NCBI RefSeq assembly: GCF_017353515.1
Contig: NZ_JAFMPY010000007.1
Coordinates: 124,001-188,000, forward strand
Source of the DNA: Jiella sonneratiae
Lineage (GTDB): Bacteria > Pseudomonadota > Alphaproteobacteria > Rhizobiales > Rhizobiaceae
Reading direction: 5' to 3'
DNA: 64,000 nt
The translations under genes were made by a program, and so were the position numbers. Below the pieces are notes generated by a model. It ran no database searches. It worked only from the letters and a program-made list of their open reading frames with translations, and was not told the origin of the DNA. Positions 17,130-26,536 of this stretch are shown here, in pieces (within the stretch, counting starts at the first letter, position 1; every line of letters starts with the position of its first letter).

Positions 17130-17207
17130 CCGCCTTCAGCCTCGTTCGTTCGTTCGTCCCGGTCCGGGCGCCAGCAATAGCAGGTCGGCACGGCTGTTGA
17201 CGAGTTC

Positions 17208-17223
17208 GCTAAATGGATTTAGC
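17208..17223. promoter_or_regulatory. LacI-type operator between lacI-like gene and sugar ABC operon
   Basis: GCTAAATGGATTTAGC: 7-base perfect arms with a 2-base centre, typical in size and symmetry for LacI/GalR operators. It lies 79 bases from the regulator start and 115 from the substrate-binding-protein start. Confidence 0.7.
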
Positions 17224-17337
17224 TTCACGGTCATCGGCAAAGCCACCGCGTTTTGCCGGCCTTCGCGACACGCGGATCCGCGCCCGGCTCGGGAGAGGCC
17301 ACGGCGCTGAATGTTGGGATTTTCTGGGAGGAACTTC

Positions 17338-18348
17338 ATGATGTTCGCAATGACGACCCGCCGCGCCCTGATGGCGGCCGCGGCCGGTCTCGCTTTCGCC
17401 GTCGCCGGTCCGGCCTTTGCCCAGGACGGCAAGAAGCCGACGATCGGCGTCGTGGTGAAGATCGGCGGCATTCCCTGGTTCAACGCCATGGAAGTCGGCA
17501 TCAAGAAGAAGTCCGAAGAGCTGGGCGTCAACGGCTTCATGATCGGCCCGACCAGCGCCGATCCGGCGCTCCAGGTGCGCGCCGTGGAAGACCTGATCGC
17601 GCAAGGGGTGGACGTCATCGGCGTCGTGCCGAACGATGCGCAGGTGCTGGAGCCCGTGCTCGCCCGGGCGATGAAGGCCGGCATCAAGGTCATCACCCAC
17701 GAATCCCCGAAGCAGGAGAACGTCGACTGGGACTTCGAGCTCGCCTCGGTCCAGGGCTTCGGCGAAGCCTATGGCAAGCAGCTCGCCGAGAAGATGGGCG
17801 GCAAGGGCAAATACGCGGTCTTCGTCGGCTCGCTGACGGTGCCGCTGCACAATGCCTGGGCCGATGCCGCGATCGCCTATCTGAAGAAGAACAATCCGGA
17901 GATGGAGCTCGTCGGCGACCGCTACGGCGTCGCCGAGGACGTCGACGCCTCGCGGCGCACCGCGCTCGACCTGATGCGTGCCCATCCCGACCTCAAGGGC
18001 TTCCTCGCCTTCGGCAGCCAGGGCCCGATCGGCGCGGCCCGCGCCGTCGAGGAGCGCCGCATGGGCGGCAAGATCGTGGTGCTCGGCCCGTTCTCTCCCG
18101 GCCAGGGCCGCAAGCTCGTCCACGACGGCATCCTGACCGGCGGCTACATGTGGAATCCCATGCAGGCCGGCGAGGTCTTCGTCACGCTCGGCAAGATGCT
18201 GATCGACGGCAAGGAGATCAAGGACGGCATGGAGATCGAAGGCCTCGGCACCATCCATCCCGACATGGAAGGCAAGGACATCATCGTCGACCAGCTCGTC
18301 AACATCAACGACGAGACCGTCGACAAGCTGGCCGAGATGGGGCTGTAG
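17338..18348 (+). CDS. Sugar ABC transporter substrate-binding protein (type I periplasmic binding, RbsB/LsrB-like)
   Basis: A 336-residue periplasmic sugar-binding protein. The ATG at 17338 follows GGGAGGAACTTC. The first about 29 residues are a signal peptide ending near FAQDGKK. The mature fold starts with IGVVVKIGGIPWFNAMEVGI, typical of the ribose/autoinducer-2 group, and ends in DMEGKDIIVDQLVNI. It heads the operon with ATPase, two permeases and an isomerase. The ligand is probably a pentose, hexulose or similar sugar, judged from the epimerase gene. Confidence 0.92.
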   Translation: MMFAMTTRRALMAAAAGLAFAVAGPAFAQDGKKPTIGVVVKIGGIPWFNAMEVGIKKKSEELGVNGFMIGPTSADPALQVRAVEDLIAQGVDVIGVVPNDAQVLEPVLARAMKAGIKVITHESPKQENVDWDFELASVQGFGEAYGKQLAEKMGGKGKYAVFVGSLTVPLHNAWADAAIAYLKKNNPEMELVGDRYGVAEDVDASRRTALDLMRAHPDLKGFLAFGSQGPIGAARAVEERRMGGKIVVLGPFSPGQGRKLVHDGILTGGYMWNPMQAGEVFVTLGKMLIDGKEIKDGMEIEGLGTIHPDMEGKDIIVDQLVNINDETVDKLAEMGL

Positions 18349-18401
18349 ACCGGGCGTTTCTGCGGGGAACCGAACGTTCCTCGCCGAGCCTCGCTGAGCG
18401 A

Positions 18402-18572
18402 CCCCCCTCTGCCTTGCCGGGCATCTCCCCCGCAAGGGGGGAGATCAGCGGCTTCGGCGCGGGCCGCTCACTCCGAGCGCTTCCCTTTGCTTCGTCTCTC
18501 ATGGGTTGGCGAAAGTCCCCGATCGAGGTCGATCTCTCCCCTTGCGGGGGAGATGCCGGCAGGCAGAGGGGG
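18402..18572. repeat. Rhizobial-type palindromic repeat element (RIME-like)
   Basis: Two arms of about 42 bases, 18402-18445 and 18532-18572, are near-perfect inverses. Each holds a CCCCTCTGCC part and a CATCTCCCCCGCAAGGGG core that folds on itself. Short mosaic elements of this look are common between genes in Rhizobiales. It lies between the binding-protein gene and the ATPase gene of one operon, where the hairpin could lower expression of the downstream membrane genes relative to the binding protein. Confidence 0.7.
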
Positions 18573-18641
18573 ATACCGCGTCCCGGCCGTCGGAGGTTGG
18601 CAGACCGGTCGCCTTCGCCGCTTCATTTTTTGAGTTGTGAC

Positions 18642-20159
18642 ATGTCCGCTGAGCCCCAGACCGCTCCAGACGGCCGCGACCTCATCCGCCTCGAACACGT
18701 CTCGAAGCGGTTCGGCGGGGTGCAGGCGCTGGACGACGTCGCCTTCGACGTGAAGCCCGGCGAGGTGCTGTGCCTCGCCGGCGAGAACGGCTGCGGCAAG
18801 TCGACCCTGATCAAGGTGATCAGCGGCGTCCACAAACCCGAGACCGGCGCCGTCATGCGCTTCGACGGTGCGCCGATGGACGATCTGACGCCGGCCCGCG
18901 CCCGCGCGCTCGGCATCCAAGTCATCTGGCAGGACCTCGCGCTGTTTCCGGAAATGTCGGTCGCCGAGAACATCGCCTTCGAGAAGAATCTCGGCGCGCG
19001 CCTGCGCCTCGTCGACTACGGCGCCATGCGCCGCGAGGCGGCCGCCATCCTCGACCGCCTCGGCGTCGACATCGATCTCGACGCCCCGGTGAAGTCGCTC
19101 TCGATCGCCAGGCGGCAACTGGTGGCGATCGCCCGCGCCCTCGTCGCCAAGGCGCGGCTGGTCTTCATGGACGAGCCGACGGCCAGCCTGAGCCGGGCCG
19201 AGACGAAGGCGCTGCTTCGGATCGTGCGGCGTCTGTCGGAGGCGGACATCGCCGTCGTCTTCGTCAGCCACCGGCTGGCGGAGGTTCTCGACGTCTCGAG
19301 CCGGGTCACCGTGCTGCGCGACGGCAGGCTGGTCGGCACCTATCCGACGAGAGGCATGACCCAGACGAAGCTCACCGAGCTGATGACCGGCAGGACCTTC
19401 GGTCAGGAGGTCCACGCGCCGCGCACGCGTTCCGGCACGCCGGTGCTCGCGGTCGAGGGGCTGACGCGGGCCGGCGAATACCGCGACGTTTCCCTCGCCG
19501 TCATGCCGGGCGAGATCGTCGGCCTGATCGGCCGGCTGGGCGCCGGTCGCACCGAACTGGCGCTGTCGCTCTTCGGCATGACGCGGCCCGATGCGGGCAC
19601 GATCCGGCTCGAAGGCCGGCCGCTCAGGATGGGCTCCAACCGCGACGCGATCGCCGCCGGGATCGGCTATGTCTCGGAGGACCGGCTGTCGCTCGGCCTC
19701 GTCCAGCCGCAGTCGATCGGCGACAACACGGTGGTGACGGTGCTCGATCGGCTCGTCGACGATTTCGGGCTCCTCTCGCCGAAGAAGCGCCGCGACCTCG
19801 TCGCTGACTGGATCGACCGGCTGAAGGTGAAGATCGGCCATCCCGACGACCCGGTCTCGACGCTGTCGGGCGGCAACCAGCAGCGGATCGTGCTCGCCAA
19901 GTGGATGGCGACCGGGCCGAAGCTGCTGATCCTCGATTCCCCCACCGTCGGCGTCGACGTCGGGGCGCGCGCCGGCATCTTCGAGATCGTGCGCGAACTT
20001 GCGGCGGGCGGCGTCGCGATCCTCCTGATCTCCGACGAGACGCCGGAGGTCTATTTCAACGCCGACCGCATCTGGCACATGCGCGACGGCCGGCTGATCG
20101 AGGAGTTCGTGCCTGCAGAGACGACGCTCGCCGCAGTCGAGGAGGCCGTCCATGCCTGA
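18642..20159 (+). CDS. Sugar ABC transporter ATP-binding protein (RbsA/MglA-like, two ABC domains)
   Basis: A 505-residue double ATPase. The first domain has a full Walker A GENGCGKST (47-55) and DEPTASLS. The second has the usual degenerate RbsA form GRLGAGRTE and the signature LSGGNQQRIVLAKW with DSPTVGVDVG. The ATG at 18642 lies 293 bases after the binding-protein stop; the ribosome site before it is weak. Its stop overlaps the first permease by 8 bases. It energises sugar import at the inner face of the membrane. Confidence 0.93.
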   Translation: MSAEPQTAPDGRDLIRLEHVSKRFGGVQALDDVAFDVKPGEVLCLAGENGCGKSTLIKVISGVHKPETGAVMRFDGAPMDDLTPARARALGIQVIWQDLALFPEMSVAENIAFEKNLGARLRLVDYGAMRREAAAILDRLGVDIDLDAPVKSLSIARRQLVAIARALVAKARLVFMDEPTASLSRAETKALLRIVRRLSEADIAVVFVSHRLAEVLDVSSRVTVLRDGRLVGTYPTRGMTQTKLTELMTGRTFGQEVHAPRTRSGTPVLAVEGLTRAGEYRDVSLAVMPGEIVGLIGRLGAGRTELALSLFGMTRPDAGTIRLEGRPLRMGSNRDAIAAGIGYVSEDRLSLGLVQPQSIGDNTVVTVLDRLVDDFGLLSPKKRRDLVADWIDRLKVKIGHPDDPVSTLSGGNQQRIVLAKWMATGPKLLILDSPTVGVDVGARAGIFEIVRELAAGGVAILLISDETPEVYFNADRIWHMRDGRLIEEFVPAETTLAAVEEAVHA

Positions 20160-21171
20160 GACGCGCTCCCGCAGGCTGCCGATCGGCGGGGTCGAGGGCT
20201 GGCTCCTCGTGGTGATCGCCCTGATCGTCGCCTATCTCTCGATCGCCACCGACACCTTCCTCACCCTCGTCAACGTCTTCGACATCCTGAACTATTCGGC
20301 GGTGAACGTGATCTTCGCGGCCGGTCTCCTGGTGGTGCTGATCGCCGGCGGCATCGACATCTCCTTCGCCGTCGGCGCCTCCGTCGTCCAGTATCTGGCG
20401 GTGACCGCGCTCGGCCGGATCGGCGGCGGCGACTGGGCGCTCGGCATCGCGCTGTCGCTCGTCCTCGGCGCCTGTCTCGGGGCGATCAACGCCGCGCTGA
20501 TCTACCACTTCCGCATCATCTCGATCGTCGTGACGATCGCGACCTTCAACCTGTTCTTCGGCCTTCTGATGTTCTTCACCGGCGGCGTGTCGATCTACGA
20601 CCTGCCGGACTGGCTTTCTTCGCGCGTCGTCCTCTACGACGTCGAGACCGATCTCGGCTGGGCGGAGATCACCCTGCCGGTGCTGGTGATGGTGGTCACC
20701 GTCTTCGCCACCTGGCTGCTTCTGCGCCGCACGAGCCTCGGGCGCCAGCTCTTCGCCATGGGCGACAACACCGAGGGCGCCCGGCGGCTCGGCATAAATC
20801 TCGGCGCCATGCACTATCTCGCCTATGGCTGGCTCGGCGCCTGTGCCGGCCTCGCCGGCCTGATGCAGGCGCATTACGCCCGCGAGGTGGTGCCGAACGC
20901 GCTCTACGGCCGCGAACTGGAGGTGCTCGCCGCGGTCGTCCTCGGCGGGGCGCGTCTCGGCGGCGGCCGCGGCACGCTGTTCGGCGCGATCCTCGGCCTC
21001 GCCCTCGTCTCGATCACCCAGAACGGCCTGAACCTTCTCGGCGTCTCGCCCTATGCCTTCCGCATGATCATCGGCTTCGTCATCCTCGTGGCGATCAGCC
21101 TGTCGGGCGAGACGATCGGCCTCGTGGCGAGCCGGCTCAGGGGGCCGAAGGCGGCCGGGAGCGTCCGATGA
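20152..21171 (+). CDS. Sugar ABC transporter permease (RbsC-like)
   Basis: A 339-residue inner-membrane permease of the ribose/xylose/arabinose class with about 8-10 hydrophobic helices. The conserved loop LEVLAAVVLGGARLGGGRGT near residue 257 is the ATPase-contact region of this family. It overlaps the ATPase gene by 8 bases and the second permease by 4 (ATGA), so the two permeases probably form a heterodimer. Confidence 0.93.
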   Translation: MPETRSRRLPIGGVEGWLLVVIALIVAYLSIATDTFLTLVNVFDILNYSAVNVIFAAGLLVVLIAGGIDISFAVGASVVQYLAVTALGRIGGGDWALGIALSLVLGACLGAINAALIYHFRIISIVVTIATFNLFFGLLMFFTGGVSIYDLPDWLSSRVVLYDVETDLGWAEITLPVLVMVVTVFATWLLLRRTSLGRQLFAMGDNTEGARRLGINLGAMHYLAYGWLGACAGLAGLMQAHYAREVVPNALYGRELEVLAAVVLGGARLGGGRGTLFGAILGLALVSITQNGLNLLGVSPYAFRMIIGFVILVAISLSGETIGLVASRLRGPKAAGSVR

Positions 21172-22214
21172 ACCAGTTCGTCGCGACCCTTCTCGGCCAC
21201 GGCCCGCGCCATGCCGGATCGAGCGTCGCCGCCCGCAGCGAGATCGCCGGCCTCCTCCTGGTCCTCGCCGTCCTGGTCCTCGTGCTCGGTGCCACCACCG
21301 GACGCTTCCTCAGCGAGGCGACCTTCACCTCGATCGCCTTCCAGCTTCCCGAACTCGGCCTCCTGACGCTCGCCATGCTGATCCCGATCCTGTCGGGCGG
21401 GCTCAATCTCGCGATCACCTTCTCGGCCAACATCGCCGCCCTCGTCCTCGCCTGGATCCTGCAGGCCGGCGGCGGCGCCGATGCCGGCATCGCGCTGTTC
21501 CTCCTCGGCTGCCTGGCGGCGGTCCTGACGGGCGCCTTCTTCGGCGGCGTCATGGGCCTCGTCATCGCCTATACCGGGGCGCATCCGATTCTCGTCTCAC
21601 TCTCCATGATGATCTTCCTGCGCGGCCTCGGCGAGTTCCTGACCCGCGGCGGCGACGTGTCGGGCTTTCCTTCATTCGTCGTCGCGATCGGCCAGGGAAC
21701 GGTCTTCGGCATTCCGGTGCCGCTCCTCGTCTTCCTCGCCTGCGTCGCCGTGTGGATGCTGATCCTCAACCGCTCGCGGCTCGGCTTTTCGATCTACATG
21801 CTCGGCTCCAACCCGGAAGCGACCCGCTATTCCGGCGTCGACACCCACCGGGCGCTGACGCTCGTCTATGTGCTGTCGGGCGTCATGTGCGCCATCGCCG
21901 GCATCGTCATGCTGGCGCGCTTCAACTCGGTGCGGGTCGGCCACGGCGAATCCTATCTGCTGATCACCGTGCTGGCCTGCTTCCTCGGGCGGGTCGATCC
22001 GTTCGGCGGCTTCGGCCGGGTGGTCCCGGTGGTGATCGCGCTGGTCATCCTCCAGGTGATCGGCTCCGGCCTCAACCTTCTCGGCACCAACCAGCATCTC
22101 GCGACGGCGCTCTGGGGCGGCATCCTGGTGCTGGTCATGGTGGTGCGCGCCCTCTGGGCGCGGCTTGAAATCTCCAGCTATCTCGCGTCGCGGCCAAGGC
22201 CGGGGCGCAGGTGA
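21168..22214 (+). CDS. Sugar ABC transporter permease (RbsC-like), second subunit
   Basis: A 348-residue polytopic permease homologous in layout to the preceding gene. Visible are LGLLTLAMLIPILSGGLNLA in the N-terminal half and a C-terminal YLLITVLACFLGRVDPFGGF at the usual ATPase-contact position. The start overlaps the previous stop (ATGA). Its stop overlaps a GTG that could start the isomerase gene. Confidence 0.92.
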   Translation: MNQFVATLLGHGPRHAGSSVAARSEIAGLLLVLAVLVLVLGATTGRFLSEATFTSIAFQLPELGLLTLAMLIPILSGGLNLAITFSANIAALVLAWILQAGGGADAGIALFLLGCLAAVLTGAFFGGVMGLVIAYTGAHPILVSLSMMIFLRGLGEFLTRGGDVSGFPSFVVAIGQGTVFGIPVPLLVFLACVAVWMLILNRSRLGFSIYMLGSNPEATRYSGVDTHRALTLVYVLSGVMCAIAGIVMLARFNSVRVGHGESYLLITVLACFLGRVDPFGGFGRVVPVVIALVILQVIGSGLNLLGTNQHLATALWGGILVLVMVVRALWARLEISSYLASRPRPGRR

Positions 22215-22237
22215 CCATCGACAGGGAACGATCGACC

Positions 22238-23092
22238 ATGAGCGTCAGCGGATTCGGCGTGCACACGGCCATGTGGGCCATGGAATGGAACCGGGCGGCG
22301 GCGGAATTCGCCATCCCCGAGGCGGTCAAGCACAAGATTGACTTTCTCGAGATCACCATGCTCGACCCGGAAGGGGTCGACGCGGACCACACCCGGAGCC
22401 TGCTCGAAAAACACGAGGTCGACTGCGTCTGCTCGCTCGGCCTGCCGCTCGACAGGCTGCCGACCAACAATCCCGAGGGCGCGCTCGAGTTCTTGACGAT
22501 GGCGCTCGACAAGTCGCATGCGATCGGCGCCAAGGCGATGAGCGGCGTCATCTATGGCGGCATCGGCCAGCGCACGGGCGTCGCGCCGACGCAGGGCGAG
22601 ATCGACGCCACCGCCCGCGTCGTCGCAAAGGCCGCCGCCTATGCCGCAAAGCTCGGCATGGATTACGGCCTCGAGGCGGTGAACCGCTACGAGAACCACA
22701 TCCTCAACACCGCCGAACAGGCGGTCGATCTCTGCGAGCGGGTCGGCGCGAAGAACGTCTTCGTCCATCTCGACACCTATCACATGAACATCGAGGAGAA
22801 GGGCATCGCCAACGGCATCCTGAAGGCCCGCGAGCACCTGAAATACATCCATCTGTCGGCAAGCGACCGCGGCACGCCCGGCTGCGACACGATCCAATGG
22901 GACGAGGTCTTCGCCGCGCTGGCCGCGATCGGCTTCAAAGGCGGCATGGCGATGGAGAGCTTCATCACCGTCCCGCCGCAGGTGGCGAGCGCCCTTTCGG
23001 TGTGGCGGCCCGTCGCCCCTTCGCGCGAGGAGGTGCTCGGGCAGGGACTGCCCTTCCTGCGGGGCAAGGCCCGGCAATACGGCCTCATCTGA
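22238..23092 (+). CDS. Sugar phosphate isomerase/epimerase (D-tagatose/D-psicose 3-epimerase-like)
   Basis: A 284-residue TIM-barrel protein of the xylose-isomerase-like epimerase family. The start of the fold (GFGVHTAMW), the metal-ligand regions YGLEAVNRYENHILNT and HLDTYHMNIEEKG, and FKGGMAMESFI fit D-tagatose 3-epimerase-like enzymes (metal Glu, Asp, His, Glu). A GTG at 22211 overlapping the permease stop (GTGA) could add 9 residues; I prefer the ATG at 22238 because homologues start close to GVHT. It probably converts the imported sugar. Confidence 0.88.
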   Translation: MSVSGFGVHTAMWAMEWNRAAAEFAIPEAVKHKIDFLEITMLDPEGVDADHTRSLLEKHEVDCVCSLGLPLDRLPTNNPEGALEFLTMALDKSHAIGAKAMSGVIYGGIGQRTGVAPTQGEIDATARVVAKAAAYAAKLGMDYGLEAVNRYENHILNTAEQAVDLCERVGAKNVFVHLDTYHMNIEEKGIANGILKAREHLKYIHLSASDRGTPGCDTIQWDEVFAALAAIGFKGGMAMESFITVPPQVASALSVWRPVAPSREEVLGQGLPFLRGKARQYGLI

Positions 23093-23397
23093 GGCGACCA
23101 GGCTGCGGCAGTCGAGCCCGGTGGCGTTCGGGTCTCGTGTGCGATCGCGGCGCGGCGGGTTCGTGCAGAGGCGCCTGAACGGCGCCCCGCAGGCCTCGAC
23201 CGACGTCGACGCATTCGAGATAGCGGTCGTTGAGCGCAAACCGCTCCGTTGTGGAAATCCGGGCGATCGCTGGATGATGCCCGCGCGGTCCCCGGTCTCG
23301 CGACCGGACGAGCGTTCCGACCACGTGGCTGATGCCGCGTGAAAAACCGGATTGCGCTTGACGCGCACTCAAGTCGCCGGATCGGACAAAGGAAAAA
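23093..23397. other. Intergenic region before tRNA-Gly
   Basis: About 300 bases between the epimerase gene and the tRNA. No supported gene or repeat seen. Open frames here are low-complexity or run into the tRNA. Confidence 0.5.
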
Positions 23398-23472
23398 TGG
23401 AGCGGGCGATGGGATTCGAACCCACGACCCCAACCTTGGCAAGGTTGTGCTCTACCCCTGAGCTACACCCGC
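23398..23472 (-). tRNA. tRNA-Gly (anticodon GCC)
   Basis: On the minus strand the sequence folds as a 75-nt tRNA with encoded CCA. The acceptor GCGGGTG pairs with CGCCCGC (one G-T), the D-arm is GCTC/GAGC, and the anticodon stem CAACC/GGTTG surrounds the loop TTGCCAA. The T-arm is GTGGG-TTCGAAT-CCCAT. The anticodon GCC reads GGC/GGT. Confidence 0.97.
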
Positions 23473-23898
23473 CCGCTCCCGGCGGCGACCCGTTTCCGGT
23501 GCCGCGGACGGGCGCTATATGGCGGAAAGCACCGGACAATGCAACAGCGAAATTCGGCACACCCGCGAAATTCGGCCGGGCGCGGAATCCAGGGCGCCGG
23601 TTGCGCCGAAGCCCCGGTTCCGCCCTTCAAAGCGGCGGCGGTCTGGGCTATGCCGGAGCCGGAATTTTTCGGCCACGTCCCGCGCCGGCCCGCCGGGAAG
23701 GGCGGCCGTGCCGGGACGAGAGGCACGGCGGGCGATCTTCGCACGGCGAGCGTGGCTTTCGCGCCAAGCCCCGGGCGACGGGGACGAGACGTGGGTCGGA
23801 ACGAGTGAGCCAGCGACGTCGGGCCGAGACTTGATGCAGAGACTTAGGGGCCGAGAGTTGGGGGCGAGACTTTGGGCGAGGACGTGGGGGAACGAGCC
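23473..23898. other. Intergenic region with a degenerate short tandem repeat
   Basis: No supported gene. At about 23815-23882 imperfect units built on GGGCCGAGACTT or GGGGCGAGACTT recur four to five times with a spacing near 13-14 bases, ending just before the start of the prolyl-tRNA editing gene. The stretch before this is G+C-rich without structure that I recognise. Confidence 0.45.
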
Positions 23899-24429
23899 GT
23901 GGCGGCGAGCCGTGACGAACTGATGGCCTATCTCGGCGAACTCGGCATCGCCGCGGCGACGATCGAGCATCCGCCGCTCTTCACCGTCGCCGAATCGCAG
24001 GCGCTGCGCGGCGAGATCGCCGGCGGCCACACCAAGAACCTCTTCGTCAAGGACAAGAAGGGCCGGCATTTCCTCGTCGTCGCCGAGGAGAGCCGCGCGG
24101 TCGACCTGAAATCCCTGCACCGGGTGATCGGCGCGCAGGGCCGCGTCTCCTTCGCGGACGCCGACCGGATGATGGAGATGCTCGGCGTCACCCCCGGTTC
24201 GGTGACCGCCTTCGGCGTCCTCAACGACCGCGACGGCCGGGTCACGGTGGTGCTTGATGAGGGCCTCCTCGCGCACGATATGGTGAACTGCCATCCGTTG
24301 ACCAACACGGCGACGACGACGATCGCCACCGACGGATTGATGACATTCTTCCGGGCGACCGGGCACGAGCCTCTCGTCGCCCGGCTTGACGGCGACAGCG
24401 GCGATAGCGGCGACGGGCGGGACGCATGA
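23899..24429 (+). CDS. Prolyl-tRNA editing protein ProX-type (YbaK/EbsC aminoacyl-tRNA deacylase)
   Basis: A 176-residue trans-editing protein that hydrolyses mischarged aminoacyl-tRNA-Pro. Visible are HPPLFTVAESQALR, GGHTKNLFVKDKKGRHFL with the conserved catalytic Lys, and a C-terminal HPLTNTATTTIAT with the substrate-contact region. I choose the GTG at 23899 (GGGGGAACGAGCC upstream). A TTG at 23872 and a GTG at 23884 are alternatives lying in the tandem-repeat region. It starts a four-gene co-directional run; the next gene overlaps by 4 bases. Confidence 0.88.
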   Translation: MAASRDELMAYLGELGIAAATIEHPPLFTVAESQALRGEIAGGHTKNLFVKDKKGRHFLVVAEESRAVDLKSLHRVIGAQGRVSFADADRMMEMLGVTPGSVTAFGVLNDRDGRVTVVLDEGLLAHDMVNCHPLTNTATTTIATDGLMTFFRATGHEPLVARLDGDSGDSGDGRDA

Positions 24430-25457
24430 GCAACAATCCCTACGGCAATTCCTTCGGAGGCGGTCTCGGACCGCAGACGGTCGGCCAGGGCGGCCAGGGC
24501 GGCGCCGGCGGCGCTGCTGGCGGCCGGCGCGACGCGGCGGGGACGGCAGGTCTCGCCGGCCTCGGCCAGGGCGCGGCGGCGCCCGGCGACCTGATCAAGG
24601 AGACGACGACGGCGAAGTTTTCCGCCGACGTCGTCCAGGAATCGCGCAATCAGCCGGTTCTCGTCGACTTCTGGGCGCCCTGGTGCGGTCCCTGCAAGCA
24701 GCTGACGCCGATCCTCGAACGGGCGGTGAAGGCGGCCGGCGGCAAGGTCAAGCTGGTCAAGATGAACATCGACCAGCACCCCTCGATCGCCGGGCAGCTC
24801 GGTGTCCAGTCGATCCCGGCGGTCTTCGCCTTCGTCAATGGCCAGCCCGTCGACGGCTTCATGGGCGCGCTTCCCGAAAGCGAGGTCATGGCCTTCATCC
24901 AGCGCCTGACCGCCGGCCAGCCGGGGGGCGACCCGATCGGCGAGGCGCTCGACGAGGCGAACACGCTTCTGTCGGAAGGCGACGTGGCGAGCGCCGCACA
25001 GCTCTTCGGCGCCGTGCTGCAGCACGAGCCCGGCCATGCCGGGGCGAGCGCCGGCCTTGCCGAATGCTACCTGAAATCGGGCGATGCCGAGCGGGCCAGG
25101 GCGCTGATCGACCAGGTTCCCGCCGACAAGGCGGAAGATCCGGCGGTGGCGGCGGTCCGGGCGAAGCTCAAGCTGCGCGAGGAGATCGCCAAGCTCGGCG
25201 ATCCCGCCCAGCTGCAGGCCCGGCTGGAAGGCAATGCCGACGACCACGAGGCGCGCTTCGACCTCGCCCTCATCGCCAATGCCAAGGGCGACCGGCAGAC
25301 CGCGGCGGGTCATCTCCTCGAGATCATCAGGCGCGACCGCAGCTTCAACGACGATGCGGCGCGGCTGAAGCTGCTCGAGCTCTTCGCCGCCTGGGGGCCG
25401 ACCGACCCGGCAACCAGGGAGGCGCGGCGCAGGCTGTCGTCGCTGCTCTTTGCCTGA
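24426..25457 (+). CDS. Thioredoxin/TPR co-chaperone YbbN-like
   Basis: A 343-residue protein with a Gly/Ala-rich N-terminal tail (about 1-55), a thioredoxin domain with an intact active site WCGPC (86-90), and a C-terminal TPR-like helical part. This is the alphaproteobacterial YbbN/CnoX layout: a chaperone-linked holdase that hands clients to GroEL/DnaK. The start overlaps the previous stop (ATGA). The Cys-x-x-Cys pair suggests real redox activity, unlike E. coli YbbN. Confidence 0.9.
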   Translation: MSNNPYGNSFGGGLGPQTVGQGGQGGAGGAAGGRRDAAGTAGLAGLGQGAAAPGDLIKETTTAKFSADVVQESRNQPVLVDFWAPWCGPCKQLTPILERAVKAAGGKVKLVKMNIDQHPSIAGQLGVQSIPAVFAFVNGQPVDGFMGALPESEVMAFIQRLTAGQPGGDPIGEALDEANTLLSEGDVASAAQLFGAVLQHEPGHAGASAGLAECYLKSGDAERARALIDQVPADKAEDPAVAAVRAKLKLREEIAKLGDPAQLQARLEGNADDHEARFDLALIANAKGDRQTAAGHLLEIIRRDRSFNDDAARLKLLELFAAWGPTDPATREARRRLSSLLFA

Positions 25458-25710
25458 TTTCGGCGCCTGATCCGAGGGATCTTCACCGGGGGCAGAACCG
25501 GTGCGCGGGCCGCCGCCGGTGCGGAAGACCCCCCGCGGCATGCGAGGGACGGTCTTTTCTTCGCATCCCGTGCGACGGGAGAAACCGCTTTGCGAACGAG
25601 GCCTTGGTGCGCCGAGCCATGGCGGGCGCCGCGGGCGGGGGGCGATGCCGCCGGCCCTTGAGATCGCCCGCCGCCGACCCACATCCCGCCAAGGTCGACG
25701 GAGGCATTCA

Positions 25711-26388
25711 TTGGTCCAGGCGGGCAATCACACCTACGCTGAGGAAGCCGATCTTCCCGGGACGATCCCGGTCTTCCCGCTGACCGGAGCGCTGCTCCTG
25801 CCGGGCGGCCAGCTGCCGCTCAACATCTTCGAGCCCCGCTACGTCAAGATGATCGACGACGCGCTCGCCGGCGACCGGATCATCGGCATGGTGCAGCCGA
25901 GCCTCGACGGCGGCAGGCGGTCGGACGGCGAACCGAAGCTCTGCGAGGTCGGATGCATGGGCCGGATGACCTCGATCGCCGAATCCGGCGACGGCCGCTA
26001 CATCATCAGCCTGCAGGGCGTCGCGCGGTTCAGGATCATCGAGGAACTCTCGACCCGCATGCCCTATCGCTGCTGCCGGGTCGCGGCCTTCCTCGCCGAT
26101 CTTGACGCCGGCGCCGGCGAGACGGAGGTCGACCGCGACGGGCTTCTGCGGGCGTTTCGGCGCTTCTGCGACGCGAACCAGATGGAGGCGGACTGGGATT
26201 CGATTCGCCGCGCGTCGAACGAGACGCTGGTCAACGCGCTGTCGATGATGTCGCCATACGGGCCGGCCGAAAAGCAGGCGCTTCTCGAGGCGAGCGACCT
26301 GAGGACGCGCGCCGAGACGCTGGTCGCCATGACCGAGATCGCGCTCGCGCGCGACGGCGACGAGGACGGGCCGACGACGCTGCAGTGA
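25711..26388 (+). CDS. LON N-terminal-domain (peptidase substrate-binding) protein
   Basis: A 225-residue stand-alone Lon-N domain protein. The fold start [27 protein letters not shown] is the family hallmark, followed by [20 protein letters not shown]. There is no ATPase or protease domain. The best start is a TTG at 25711 with GGAGG 6 bases upstream; the frame is open further up but that part is Arg-rich and unlike the family. The function of such proteins is unclear; they often sit next to ybbN in alphaproteobacteria. Confidence 0.87.
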   Translation: MVQAGNHTYAEEADLPGTIPVFPLTGALLLPGGQLPLNIFEPRYVKMIDDALAGDRIIGMVQPSLDGGRRSDGEPKLCEVGCMGRMTSIAESGDGRYIISLQGVARFRIIEELSTRMPYRCCRVAAFLADLDAGAGETEVDRDGLLRAFRRFCDANQMEADWDSIRRASNETLVNALSMMSPYGPAEKQALLEASDLRTRAETLVAMTEIALARDGDEDGPTTLQ

Positions 26389-26536
26389 CGCTTCCGGGCC
26401 CCGAGGCCGGCGTGCTAGAGCATGTCCTGCCGCAGAGACGATGCTCTCGGGGCGAGGGCGGTCCGGCATGGTCACGCGCGTGCGGCGCGGCCGCGGGCCG
26501 CCGCAGGACCCCATCGGCCAACCGAACGGACCAGCC

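Noticed and set aside
23352-23834. Plus-strand frame across the tRNA-Gly
   Set aside because: It reads through the antisense of a well-folded tRNA and the tandem repeat; no protein signature.
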